Assembly: GCA_947475315.1 (NCBI GenBank)
Contig: CANJMY010000011.1
Location: 1 to 57,359 of the forward strand
Origin: Pseudomonadota bacterium
Lineage (GTDB): Bacteria; Myxococcota_A; UBA796; GCA-2862545
DNA: 57,359 nt
Direction of reading: 5' to 3'
This document shows, piece after piece, positions 37,027-49,321 of the stretch; position 1 is the first letter of the stretch; every line of letters begins with the position of its first letter. A model generated the notes under the pieces. That model made no database searches and had not been told where the DNA came from. It saw only the letters and a program-made list of their open reading frames with translations. The position numbers and the translations under genes are program-made.

Positions 37027-38602
37027 ACCGTTGGTGCAGCGGGCGATCGTCCTGCACGCCGTCCTCGTGGTCGTGCTGGTCCTGATCGGGAACAACTACG
37101 GCATAGATCAGGCGTACCTGACCTCGCACGGCGCGTGGGTGCCCATCCTCATCGTGAACGCAGGCATCCTCGCCGGCAACCTCGCGATGGCCGTCCTCGG
37201 CCTGTCCGATGAGTCCAGCACCGTGATGGCCCAGGGCCGTCGCGAGGACCTGGAGCACGGCCGCGCGGTCGTGGTCGAGCAGCTCCGCGCGCTGGACGCC
37301 GAGCGCGACAAGCTCACCGCTGAGGACTACGCCACCGAGCGCGCTCGCCTCGTCATGGTCGGCGCCGGCGCCCTCCGCGAGCTCGAGGACGTCGCCGCGA
37401 CCATCAGCGCCCCGGCGCCCACCACCTCGTCGGCGCCCGCTCCTGCGCCCACGCCCGTGCAGGCCGCCGAGCTGCTCAAGCTCCGCGAGACCGACCCGGC
37501 AGCCTTTGAAGCGGCGCTCGCGCGCTTGGCAGCCCCCGCACCGCAGCCCGCCGGCATGTCCGGCGAGTGGCGCGGCGCAGCCTACGCCCTGGCGGCGGTC
37601 GCCCTGTGCGCCCTGCTCGTCACCTATGCCAGCAACGACGCCAAGGAGCGCGGCCCCGGCGGCTCCATGACCGGCGGCGACTCGGTCGCCCCGATGGGCG
37701 GCGGCGGCATGGGCGGCGGTCCGATGGGCGGCGGCGGCGGCATGGGCGGCGCGGAAGCCCCCGCGAGCGCCGAGCCTCCGGATCCCCGAATCGCCGAGCT
37801 CGAGGCCAAGGTCACGGCCAACCCCAAGGACGCCGCGTCGCTCGACGACCTGACCGAGCTGTACCTGGCGAGCCGCGACCTCAACGGCGCGATGCGCTCC
37901 AACGCGCGCGCGCTCGAGGCCGACCCGAACGACATTGACGCCACCGTGTTCCGCGCCGTGCTCCGCGCGTTCATCGGCCGCCGTGATCAGGCCGTCACCG
38001 ACCTGAACGCCGTGCTCGCCGCGCACCCCGACCAGCTCCGCGCGCTGGTCTACATGGGCCTGCTCTCGATGCAGACCGATCCGGCCAAGGCCGTCGAGAT
38101 GCTCGAGAAGGCCACCAAGCAGGATCCGAGCCCCGAGCTGCAGGGCGCCCTCGCCGAGGCGCGCCGTCGCCTGGCTGGTGGTCCGGAGCCCGAGCAGCCC
38201 GCGATGGGCGGCGGCGGCCCCATGGGCGGCGGCGGCGGCCCCATGGGTGGCGGCGGAGCTCCGATGGGTGGCGGCGGCGGACAGCTGCTCGCGTCCGGCA
38301 CCATCGAGCTCGGCAACCCGTCCGAGAGCGGGCAGGTCCTGTTCGTGTCCGTCCAGGGCTCGCAGCCCGGCCCGCCCCTGGCGGCGCTCAAGCTGCCGCC
38401 CGGTCCGTTCCCGATGAAGTTCGAGATCACCACGGCCAACATCATCCCGATGATGGCCGGTCGCCCGCTCCCCCCGACCTTCTCGGTGGTGGCGCGCCTG
38501 GACTCGGACGGCGACCCGATGACCCGCCCGCCGACCGACCCGTCCGCCCGCGCCGATGGCCTGAGCGCAGGCACGGCGAACCTGGTCCTCAAGCTGCCGT
38601 AG
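37019..38602 (+). CDS. CcmI-like TPR protein with Met-Gly-rich repeats
   Basis: CcmI/CycH-type proteins chaperone apocytochrome c. This 527-residue protein has two membrane helices near the N-terminus, a cytoplasmic coiled region (EQLRALDAERDKLTAEDY), another helix near residue 185-205, and periplasmic TPRs (AMRSNARALEADPNDIDATV). Tracts of PMGGGG units flank the TPRs, and a beta-rich C-terminal domain (VLFVSVQGSQPG) resembles that of CcmI. Position at the end of the ccm operon, overlapping ccmH by 8 bases, fits the role. The architecture is not standard, so I leave the symbol blank. Confidence 0.8.
   Translation: MIEPLVQRAIVLHAVLVVVLVLIGNNYGIDQAYLTSHGAWVPILIVNAGILAGNLAMAVLGLSDESSTVMAQGRREDLEHGRAVVVEQLRALDAERDKLTAEDYATERARLVMVGAGALRELEDVAATISAPAPTTSSAPAPAPTPVQAAELLKLRETDPAAFEAALARLAAPAPQPAGMSGEWRGAAYALAAVALCALLVTYASNDAKERGPGGSMTGGDSVAPMGGGGMGGGPMGGGGGMGGAEAPASAEPPDPRIAELEAKVTANPKDAASLDDLTELYLASRDLNGAMRSNARALEADPNDIDATVFRAVLRAFIGRRDQAVTDLNAVLAAHPDQLRALVYMGLLSMQTDPAKAVEMLEKATKQDPSPELQGALAEARRRLAGGPEPEQPAMGGGGPMGGGGGPMGGGGAPMGGGGGQLLASGTIELGNPSESGQVLFVSVQGSQPGPPLAALKLPPGPFPMKFEITTANIIPMMAGRPLPPTFSVVARLDSDGDPMTRPPTDPSARADGLSAGTANLVLKLP
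37693..37753 (+). repeat. Met-Gly repeat tract 1 in the CcmI-like gene
   Basis: In-frame repeats of atgggcggcggcggc code for PMGGGG/GMGGG units. The tract lies between the membrane helix and the TPRs and could be a flexible linker. Confidence 0.8.
38203..38280 (+). repeat. Met-Gly repeat tract 2 in the CcmI-like gene
   Basis: Four further atgggcggcggcggc-type units code for PMGGGGG/PMGGGGA. This tract separates the TPRs from the C-terminal beta domain. Confidence 0.8.
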
Positions 38603-38618
38603 AGGCTGTAGGGGTCGC

Positions 38619-39698
38619 GTGACGATCACCCTCCCCGCCCACGACGTGGGGCACGCGGCCGCCATCCTCCAGGATGGCGGCCTCGTCGCCATGCCCACCG
38701 AGACCGTCTACGGCCTAGCCGCAGACGCCTACAACGGCGAGGCGATCGCCAAGGTGTTCACCGCCAAGGGCCGACCGGCGGACGACCCGCTCATCGTCCA
38801 CGTCACGCGCGCCCTGTGCGGGTACGACCTGTGGGACGGCCTCGTCCACCTCGGCGTGATCGCCCACGACGTCCCCGCGCCGCAGTCGGCGACCGCGCGC
38901 GTGCTGCTGGAGGCGCTCGCGCCTGGACCGATCACGCTGGTGCTGCCGCGCGGCGTTCGGATGTCCGATCGCATCACCGCGGGCCTGCCCGACGTCGCGG
39001 TCCGCTTCCCCGCCCACCACGTCGCCATCTCGCTGATCGACCAGGTCGGCGGCCCGTTGGTCGCACCGAGCGCGAACCGGTTCGGGCGCATCAGCCCCAC
39101 CACCGCCGCGGCCGTCTCCGCCGAGTTGGACGAGCGGATCGACGCGATCCTCGACGGCGGCCCGTGCGGGATCGGCGTGGAGTCCACGGTCGCGCGCGTC
39201 GAGCCCGACGGCACGATCACCATCCTTCGGCCCGGCGCCGTGGGCGCGGAGGCCCTCTCCATCGGCGGCGAGGTCCGCCTGGCCCCTCGGGGCGGCGGCT
39301 CGGGTGGCTCTCCGGGTCGGCTCGCGTCGCACTACGCCCCGCGGGCGCCGCTCGCGCTGGTCGGACCCATCCCCCGCTGGTCGGACCCCACCGTCGCCGA
39401 ATTGATCGGGCGCGTCGGGTCCGGGGCGTGGACCCACATCGCGTGGACCGGCGACGCGCTCGCCACGGCGCGCCTGCTTGAGGCGCGGACCGGCCTGACG
39501 CCCGACGTGCACGTGCTCAGCCCCGACGGTCGCAGCGCCAGCGCAGCGCGCCAGCTCTACGCGGTCCTGCGCGCCGCCGACGACACCGGCCCCGCCTTGG
39601 TGACGCTGGAGCGCCCGCCCGTCGAAGACGCGCTCGGCCAGGCCCTGCGCGACCGCGTGGAGCGCGCCGCGTACGGGACCGCGCCGCTCGCCGAGTAG
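38619..39698 (+). CDS. tsaC: L-threonylcarbamoyladenylate synthase (Sua5/YrdC family, long form)
   Basis: Makes threonylcarbamoyl-AMP for the t6A base of tRNAs that read ANN codons. The 359-residue protein is of the longer Sua5 kind: residues 1-205 are the YrdC domain (MPTETVYGLAAD, KGRPADDPLIVH, APSANRFGRISPT), and the rest, after the linker RLASHYAPRAPL, is the Sua5 domain. It starts with a GTG 16 bases after the CcmI-like gene, so may be read from the ccm operon. A Sua5 name would fit equally well. Confidence 0.92.
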   Translation: MTITLPAHDVGHAAAILQDGGLVAMPTETVYGLAADAYNGEAIAKVFTAKGRPADDPLIVHVTRALCGYDLWDGLVHLGVIAHDVPAPQSATARVLLEALAPGPITLVLPRGVRMSDRITAGLPDVAVRFPAHHVAISLIDQVGGPLVAPSANRFGRISPTTAAAVSAELDERIDAILDGGPCGIGVESTVARVEPDGTITILRPGAVGAEALSIGGEVRLAPRGGGSGGSPGRLASHYAPRAPLALVGPIPRWSDPTVAELIGRVGSGAWTHIAWTGDALATARLLEARTGLTPDVHVLSPDGRSASAARQLYAVLRAADDTGPALVTLERPPVEDALGQALRDRVERAAYGTAPLAE

Positions 39699-39735
39699 CG
39701 CCGCGAAGGTCACACCGCCGCCCGCGGCGCCGCCC

Positions 39736-41370
<1,635 letters not shown>

Positions 41371-41518
41371 ACTCGCCTCCATCTTGCGTCGGAATGGATC
41401 CGACGTCGGCACCTTCCCTGTGCCCCGCCGACGCGGCGTCGCCGCGGAAATCCGGAGGCCTTGGTCCAAGTTCGGCGCGGCTGTGCCGATAGTCCCCCTC
41501 AAAGGGACGAGGGCCTCC

Positions 41519-43366
<1,848 letters not shown>

Positions 43367-43403
43367 CGTCGGCGCTCGTTAGCTTGCGGCCAGCGAGGCC
43401 CGA

Positions 43404-44357
43404 ATGCGCACACGACGACTCCCCGGCACCGACCTGGACCTCTCGGTGGTCGGCTTTGGCTGTTGGGCGATCGGCAAGACCTGGTGGGGCGACGACGTCG
43501 ACGACGACAGCAGCGTCGCCGCGATCCACCGCGCGCTCGACCTGGGCGTGACCTGGTTCGACACGGCACCCATCTACGGCTGGGGCCACGCGGACGAGGT
43601 GCTCGCCAAGGGGCTCGGCAGCCGCAAGAAGGACGTGGTGATCGCCACCAAGGTGGGCGTCTCGCGCCTCGGCCAGCACGCGCACAGCCTGCTCACGGCC
43701 GAGAACCTGCGCGCCGACCTGGAGGCCTCGCTCACGCGCCTGGGCGTGGACTGCATCGACCTGCTCCAGGTGCACTGGCCGTGCGAGTCGAGCACGCCGT
43801 TCGAGGTCACGTTCGCCGCCCTCGATGACCTCCGCCGCGAGGGCAAGTTCAAGCACCTCGGGGTGTGCAATTACAACGCCGCCGCGCTCCCGCAGATCGC
43901 CTCGATCACCAAGCTCGTGTCGTTGCAGATGGGCTACAGCCTGCTGCGCCGCGAGTTCGAGGCGGGCGAGCGCGCCACATGTGAGCAGCTCGGCCTGGGC
44001 ATGCTCGCGTACGAGCCGCTCTGCCGCGGCCTGCTCACCGGCAAGTTCACGCACGCGCCCACCTTCCCCGAGACCGACCTGCGCGCGCGCGACGATCGCT
44101 TCAAGGGCAACCGCTTCCTGCATGGCCAGCGCCTCGCCGCCGATCTCGCCAAGGTGGCGAGCAAGGTCGGCGTGCCCACGTCGGCGATCGCGATCGGCTG
44201 GGTGGCCGCGCAGCCCGGCGTCACCGCGGTCATCGCCGGGGCCAAGCGCCCCGATCAGGTCGAGCAGAACGTCCGCGCCGCCGAGCTGGTCGACAAGGCC
44301 AAGGTGTGGGAGGTGGTGAACCGCATCGCCGCCGTGCACGGTGGCACGCCGCGCTGA
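43404..44357 (+). CDS. Aldo/keto reductase
   Basis: A 317-residue cytoplasmic NADPH-dependent oxidoreductase with the catalytic tetrad Asp53, Tyr58 (FDTAPIYGWG), Lys83 (ATKVG) and His124 (LLQVHWP), and the cofactor region AGAKRPDQVEQN near the C-terminus. The substrate cannot be told; it resembles the broad class used for sugar aldehydes and ketones. It lies 37 bases after the kinase gene on the same strand and converges with the S9 peptidase gene. Confidence 0.92.
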   Translation: MRTRRLPGTDLDLSVVGFGCWAIGKTWWGDDVDDDSSVAAIHRALDLGVTWFDTAPIYGWGHADEVLAKGLGSRKKDVVIATKVGVSRLGQHAHSLLTAENLRADLEASLTRLGVDCIDLLQVHWPCESSTPFEVTFAALDDLRREGKFKHLGVCNYNAAALPQIASITKLVSLQMGYSLLRREFEAGERATCEQLGLGMLAYEPLCRGLLTGKFTHAPTFPETDLRARDDRFKGNRFLHGQRLAADLAKVASKVGVPTSAIAIGWVAAQPGVTAVIAGAKRPDQVEQNVRAAELVDKAKVWEVVNRIAAVHGGTPR

Positions 44358-44360
44358 CCG

Positions 44361-46160
44361 TCACAGGTGCGTCTTGAGCCAGCCGACCACGCGAACCAGC
44401 ATCTCCTGCACCGCCCATGGCGCTGAGAACACGTGCGGCTCGCCGGGGAACACTCGCAGATCGGTGGGCACGCCGCCCGCTTGGAGCATGCGGTAGGCCG
44501 CGCGGCTCTGCGCCACCGGAACCCGATCGTCCGCCTCGCCGTGCAGGAAGAGCGTCGGGGAGCGCACCGCGGCGATCTTGCGGATCACCGACGCGCGGTC
44601 GTACGGCGTCGGGTCGACCCACGGCGAAGGCCCAAAGTAGCGCGGCGTCAGCCACGGCCACGACCACGCGCCGAACGCGCCGAGCCAGTCCACCACGGGC
44701 GCACCTGCGATCACCGCGCGTGTCGTGGGCCTCGCGGCCGCGCAGCCGAGCGCCACCGACCCGCCGTAGGACCAGCCCATGAACGCCACGCGCGCCGGAT
44801 CGATCCGGTCCGCCAGCGCGTCGACGCCGGCGAGCACGTCCGTCACGTCGTCCACGCCCACCCGCCCGGCGATCGCCTGCAAGAAGGCGTCGTCGCGCCC
44901 CGTGCTGCCGCGGAAATTCGGCGCGAGCACGGCCCACCCGTTCGCCAGTAGCAGTTGGAAGTGCATGGAGAACGTGCGCTGCAGGTTCTCCGCCGGGCCG
45001 CCGTGGATCCACACCACCACCGGCGGGTTGGGCGCGGCGGGCAGCATCAGCAGGCCCTCGATCTCCAGGCCGTCCGGCGCGGTCCACTGCACGCGCTCTG
45101 CGGCGTGCAGGGTCGCGGTGCGCAGGCGCTCATGCCAGCGCGTCACGGCGACGCTCTGCGTGCCGCCCGGCTCCAGCAAACGCACATGCTGCGGCACGTT
45201 CCCGTCCTGCCGCAGGAACAACATGCGACCGCCCGCGCGGTCGAAGCGTGGTCCGCTCAGGTAGGAGTCCACGGGGCCGACGGGGCGCGCCCGACCGTCC
45301 AGGTCCACGTCGTACAGCCGACCGGCGACGCCTTGCTCGAGCGCGACCACGAGCCCCTGCCCGTCCGGTCGCCAGTCAAAGCCGGTGATCCATCCGCTCT
45401 GATCTTCGAGCAGGCGCCAGGCCTCCTCGCGTCGCACATCGAGCACCCACAGGCGCGGCTGCGTGAGCGGCTCGTCGGTCGGCCGCGCGAGGCCCGCCAG
45501 GTACTGGCCATCCGGTGACCACGCCAGGAACCCGATCCACGGCTCGGGCACGGCCACCGCCGCGGGCTTCTTGTTCAGGTCCGTCGTCACGTAGAGCACG
45601 GTGCCCGGATCGGCGCCGCCCACCGGCCGCGCGGGCGCGTGGAGCCACGCGAACGCGCTGGAGCCAAAGCCAAACGCGAAGTCGCCGACGCGCTTCTTGG
45701 GCGGCGTCACCGCGCGCGGGCCCGTCGTCGGGTCGTCCCACGACCACACGCGCCGCACGCCCTCCGCGTCTTCCCCGACGCACGCGAGCTTGGGCGACTC
45801 GCCCCACCAGGTCAGCGCGATGGCGTAGGCCGGCATCCCGGTCAACCCCTGCCCCGCGTCGGTCGGGTTGGACGGGTCGATGACCACCACGTCCGACGTG
45901 TCGTTCCAGGTGCGGAACGCGCCCAGCCTGCCGTCCGGCGACCACGCGGGGCTGTGGTAGCGCGCCTCTTCGGGGCCGATCTCCGCCCACGCCTCATCGC
46001 CGTCGAGCGAACGCACGTACAGGCGCGGACGACGCGACTGCGTGGTCGCGTCGAAGCGCGGCGACACCGCCGCCACCCGCAGCCCGTCCGCGGTGATCGC
46101 GTGGTGCAGGATCGGCGCGTAGGTGAGCGCGTCCCGCACCCCGATCGCGCGACCGCTCAT
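44361..46160 (-). CDS. S9 family (prolyl oligopeptidase-type) serine peptidase
   Basis: A 599-residue protein. Residues 1-350 are a beta-propeller with WSPDG repeats, and 360-599 an alpha/beta hydrolase with Ser464 in GWSYGG, an Asp in HGEADDRVP and His in GEPHVF, the S9 triad. No signal peptide is seen, so it acts on small peptides in the cytoplasm. It overlaps the ABC ATPase gene by 4 bases (ATGA), suggesting a link with the transporter. Confidence 0.92.
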   Translation of the reverse strand: MSGRAIGVRDALTYAPILHHAITADGLRVAAVSPRFDATTQSRRPRLYVRSLDGDEAWAEIGPEEARYHSPAWSPDGRLGAFRTWNDTSDVVVIDPSNPTDAGQGLTGMPAYAIALTWWGESPKLACVGEDAEGVRRVWSWDDPTTGPRAVTPPKKRVGDFAFGFGSSAFAWLHAPARPVGGADPGTVLYVTTDLNKKPAAVAVPEPWIGFLAWSPDGQYLAGLARPTDEPLTQPRLWVLDVRREEAWRLLEDQSGWITGFDWRPDGQGLVVALEQGVAGRLYDVDLDGRARPVGPVDSYLSGPRFDRAGGRMLFLRQDGNVPQHVRLLEPGGTQSVAVTRWHERLRTATLHAAERVQWTAPDGLEIEGLLMLPAAPNPPVVVWIHGGPAENLQRTFSMHFQLLLANGWAVLAPNFRGSTGRDDAFLQAIAGRVGVDDVTDVLAGVDALADRIDPARVAFMGWSYGGSVALGCAAARPTTRAVIAGAPVVDWLGAFGAWSWPWLTPRYFGPSPWVDPTPYDRASVIRKIAAVRSPTLFLHGEADDRVPVAQSRAAYRMLQAGGVPTDLRVFPGEPHVFSAPWAVQEMLVRVVGWLKTHL

Positions 46161-47089
46161 CGCTTGCCCGCCTTGGCGGCGTCGTCGACGAAGCGGTCCT
46201 CCAGGCTCACACCACGCCGCAGCGTGCGAAGCGGCACACCCGCCTCCACCAGCGCGCGCATCACCTCGATCGACACCTGATCCAGCTCCACGCCCCGCGG
46301 CGCGGACACCGTCAGCACGTCCTCCGCGCGCGACACGACGCAGCCCGGGATCCGCGCGCCGAGCGCGGTCAGGTCGAGTGCGCCCGGGCCCAGCCACCAC
46401 GCCAGCTGCTCGCCCTGGCCGGTGACCTCAGCGACGCTGCCCTGCCGGATGCAGCGGCCGCGATCAATCATCACCACCCAGTCGCAGAGCTGCTCCAGCT
46501 CCAGCAGATTGTGCGACGAGATCACCACCGTCTGCTTGCCACGCAGCCGGCGCAGCAAGTCGCGCAGCGAGCGCGCCTGCACCGGGTCCAGCCCCGCCGT
46601 CGGCTCGTCGAGCATCACCAGCTCGGGCTCGCCCAACAGCGCGCTCGCCACCGCCACGCGGCGCCGCATGCCGTGGCTCAGCGCCGCCACGCGCGCGCCC
46701 ACCTTGTCGCCCAGGTTCACGTCCGCGACCCGACGCTCGGCCTCGCGCTTCGCGTCCGCCGCGGTCATGCCTTGCAGGCGCGCTAGGTGCGTCAGCAGCT
46801 CCACCGGCGTGTGCCGGTCCGGCAGCTCGGCGTCCTGGGGCAGCACGCCCACGCGCCCCTTCATGCGCCACGGATCGTAGGGGCCCATGCCCAGCAGATC
46901 CACGCGGCCTTCGTCGGGCGGGAGGAAGCCGCTGATCACGCTGAACGCGGTGGTCTTTCCGGCGCCGTTCGGGCCAACCAGCCCGCACACCACGCCGCGC
47001 GGCACCGTGAACGACAGCTTGTCGAGCGCGGGCGGCGCGTTGCGCGCGTAGCGCTTGGTCACGGCCTCGAAGATCAGCGCGGGCGTCAC
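46157..47089 (-). CDS. ABC transporter ATP-binding protein
   Basis: A 310-residue ATPase with Walker A GPNGAGKT, Q-loop LPQDAELPD, signature ALSHGMRRRVAVASAL (SHGM variant), Walker B LVMLDEP and H-loop ISSHNLLEL, of the exporter class found with ABC-2 permeases. A C-terminal extension of about 90 residues follows. The start is a GTG overlapping the permease stop (GTGA). The substrate is unknown. Confidence 0.93.
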   Translation of the reverse strand: MTPALIFEAVTKRYARNAPPALDKLSFTVPRGVVCGLVGPNGAGKTTAFSVISGFLPPDEGRVDLLGMGPYDPWRMKGRVGVLPQDAELPDRHTPVELLTHLARLQGMTAADAKREAERRVADVNLGDKVGARVAALSHGMRRRVAVASALLGEPELVMLDEPTAGLDPVQARSLRDLLRRLRGKQTVVISSHNLLELEQLCDWVVMIDRGRCIRQGSVAEVTGQGEQLAWWLGPGALDLTALGARIPGCVVSRAEDVLTVSAPRGVELDQVSIEVMRALVEAGVPLRTLRRGVSLEDRFVDDAAKAGKR

Positions 47090-47994
47090 AGGTCCCTCCG
47101 CACGAAGCGCGCGAAGCCGAGCGCCGCGACCACCGCGCCCAGGCCCAAGCACGCCGCCGTCGACACCCACAGGCCCATGCCGGGCTGCCACAAGCCCTGA
47201 AGCCAGCTCTGCGGCATGACGGGGAGCAGCACATCCGCGACCGTCGTCCACGGCGCCTCATGCATGGCCGAGAGGATCCAGTAGACCACCCAGCTCGCCG
47301 CCGTGCCGCCGAGCGCCAGCACGCGCGCCCACGCGGGTGACGCCGTCAGCTCCGACGCGGCGATGCCAAGGCCGGTGAACGGCACCGCGAAGATCACCGC
47401 ACGCAGGCCAAGGTCCAGCAGCCCCCACGCGAGCGCGAACGGATCCTGCGGCGCCATGATCGACAGGCCCAGGATCCACACGCCGCAAAGCGACACACAG
47501 GTGGCGACGACACACAGCCCGATCTGACCGAGCATGCGACCGGCAACCACCTCGGCGCGGCCCGTGCGGATCACCTCGAAGCGGATCGCGCGCGTGCGCA
47601 CGTCTGACGCGATCGACTCCGCCGCCGCGGTCGCCGCCAGGAAGGGGATCAGCACGAACCCCTGCCACAGCTGGTAGACCGCCAGGAAGGGCCGCTCGAT
47701 CAGGCTCGCCGCCGTCGTGTGGTTGCCGACGAACGTGTCGAACATGTCCATCAGCTGCTTGCTCTTGCGGAGCTGCTCGGTCATCGCGCCCGGCCACTGG
47801 GTGGACGCGACGTGGAGCTGCTCGGCCATGGTCGTCTCAAGCTGACCGAGCGCGCGGATGAACACGTAGGCGCCGCCGACGTTGGCGATCAGGTACATCA
47901 GCACGATCGCGAGCGCGGTCCAGCTGCGGATCGCGCGGAGCAGCTCGAAGCGCGCGATGAGCGCCGTGTCGATCAGCGACCTCGTCCAGGTCAC
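47086..47994 (-). CDS. ABC-2-type transporter permease
   Basis: A 302-residue membrane protein with six predicted helices, a large loop after the first (residues 50-105), and the ABC-2 pattern of a central AAESIASDVRTRAIRFEVIRT followed by GRMLGQIGL. It pairs with the ATPase in an exporter. It starts at a GTG that overlaps the upstream stop. Confidence 0.9.
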   Translation of the reverse strand: MTWTRSLIDTALIARFELLRAIRSWTALAIVLMYLIANVGGAYVFIRALGQLETTMAEQLHVASTQWPGAMTEQLRKSKQLMDMFDTFVGNHTTAASLIERPFLAVYQLWQGFVLIPFLAATAAAESIASDVRTRAIRFEVIRTGRAEVVAGRMLGQIGLCVVATCVSLCGVWILGLSIMAPQDPFALAWGLLDLGLRAVIFAVPFTGLGIAASELTASPAWARVLALGGTAASWVVYWILSAMHEAPWTTVADVLLPVMPQSWLQGLWQPGMGLWVSTAACLGLGAVVAALGFARFVRRDL

Positions 47995-48731
47995 GGCGCT
48001 TCCTTGTTCTTGTCGAGCGCTCCGCTCAGCGACTTCACGACGGCCACGATCTGCGGGTCGACGAAGGAGGTCGGGTCGGTCGCCTCGTCCCGCACGGACG
48101 CCCGCTGCTCGACCGACAGCGAGTTGAGCATGCGGTCCTCGGCGCTCACGAACAGGTCGAGGGTCTCGGCCCCGAACGTCATCATGTCGCGTCGGGTGAC
48201 CGGGCCCTGGTTGGCGCGGTCGGCGAACTCCTGCACGGTCTGCAGCAGCTGGTCGTTCATGTCGGCGACGGCGGCGTCGATCTCCTTGAGCTGCTGCGGC
48301 GACGGATCGGCGTCCTCGATCAGCGCCGCCCGCGCCTGCTGCGAGCGCAGCGCGAGCATCTCCGACGTCAGCCCGGCCGGGTCTTCGCCCTCGTCGGCGT
48401 TGCCAGATGCCGCACCTTCCGTCGAGGGCCCGCCGGCCTCACCCACGATCACCGACCGGTTCGCGTCGGGCGCGCCGTCCGTGGTCGACCCCACGTCCGC
48501 GCCCCCGGCGGCCTGACCGCTGCGGCGACGCTCGACGCCTTCGGTCAGCAGCCGCGCCAGCTCAGCGCCGGCCTGCGCGCTGCCGCTGTTGGCGCACTGC
48601 TTCTGAGCGTCGAACAGGTCCTGCTTCGCGTCGCGCAGCTCGGCCCGCGGCCCAAGCCCGCCGAGCACCAGCCCGAGCACCAGCGCCCCCGCGCCCACGA
48701 CAAAGGTCTGCACACCCACCGCTGAAGCCAT
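47991..48731 (-). CDS. Membrane-anchored coiled-coil protein of unknown function
   Basis: A 246-residue protein with an N-terminal anchor (FVVGAGALVLGLVLGGLG), a short coiled coil (RAELRDAKQDLFDAQKQ), an acidic Gly/Ala linker, and a helical C-terminal domain (EIDAAVADMNDQLLQTVQEF). It lies 3 bases after ruvX and overlaps the ABC permease by 4 bases, so it may be an accessory of that exporter. I do not recognise a family. Confidence 0.75.
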   Translation of the reverse strand: MASAVGVQTFVVGAGALVLGLVLGGLGPRAELRDAKQDLFDAQKQCANSGSAQAGAELARLLTEGVERRRSGQAAGGADVGSTTDGAPDANRSVIVGEAGGPSTEGAASGNADEGEDPAGLTSEMLALRSQQARAALIEDADPSPQQLKEIDAAVADMNDQLLQTVQEFADRANQGPVTRRDMMTFGAETLDLFVSAEDRMLNSLSVEQRASVRDEATDPTSFVDPQIVAVVKSLSGALDKNKEAP

Positions 48732-48734
48732 GTC

Positions 48735-49163
48735 TTATGCCTCCTCGACCGAAACGCCGTGGTCCAGCCAACCTTGCAGGATGATCGCAGCGGCCTCCTG
48801 GTCGATCACCTCCTTGCGCTTCGCCCGGGACATGCCCTGGGCGATGAGCCTGCGCTCCGCGTCCACCGACGTGAACCGCTCGTCCACGTAGTTGACCTTG
48901 AGGCCCGTGCGCGCCGACAGCGCCTCGCCCACCTGCCGTGCGAGCTTGGCGGAGCGCTCCTCGGTGCCGTCCAACTCGTAGGGCATGCCCACCACGAGCC
49001 GGTCGACCTGCCGCTCGGTGATCAGCTTGGCCAGCACCTCGCAGTCCGCGCGCACCCCCTTGCGGGAGACCGTACAGACCCGATGCGCCGCGAGCCCGAG
49101 CTCGTCAGAGATGGCGACGCCGATCGTCAGCGTGCCTACGTCAAGACCCATCGCGCGGGGCAT
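48735..49163 (-). CDS. ruvX: Holliday junction resolvase-like RuvX (YqgF)
   Basis: A 142-residue RNase H-fold protein with MGLDVGTLTIGVAISD, VVGMPYELDGT and the closing YVDERFTSVDAERRL. YqgF proteins process pre-16S rRNA and may act on junctions. The ATG at 49163 follows GGGAGGGGTG; the longer frame to 49199 has no such site. It is divergent from cinA, whose promoter region carries a LexA-like site. Confidence 0.92.
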   Translation of the reverse strand: MPRAMGLDVGTLTIGVAISDELGLAAHRVCTVSRKGVRADCEVLAKLITERQVDRLVVGMPYELDGTEERSAKLARQVGEALSARTGLKVNYVDERFTSVDAERRLIAQGMSRAKRKEVIDQEAAAIILQGWLDHGVSVEEA

Positions 49164-49268
49164 CACCCCTCCCTTCGCCCTGCTAACCACAGCACACACC
49201 GACCACCGGACGTTTCGACGGTCCGCGACGGCTCCAGCGCATGTCGGACATTTTCCGTCCGCTCACAC

Positions 49269-49297
49269 TGGACAGCCGCACGGACCCGTTGTACAAC
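49269..49297 (+). promoter_or_regulatory. Sigma-70-type promoter of cinA-recA
   Basis: TGGACA (49269-49274, 5 of 6 matches) and TACAAC (49292-49297, 4 of 6) are separated by exactly 17 bases. Transcription would start near 49304, within the LexA-like box and about 18 bases before the proposed TTG start of cinA. Confidence 0.5.
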
Positions 49298-49314
49298 CTG
49301 CACGTCCGTTCAGG
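49298..49314 (+). promoter_or_regulatory. LexA (SOS) box upstream of cinA-recA, Myxococcus-type
   Basis: CTGCACGTCCGTTCAGG fits CTRHAMRYBYGTTCAGS, the M. xanthus LexA box as I recall it, at all 17 positions. It lies directly after the -10 hexamer, where bound repressor would block transcription. This links the site to control of recA and supports placing the organism near Myxococcus. The consensus is from memory and should be checked. Confidence 0.65.
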
Positions 49315-49321
49315 AACCCCC

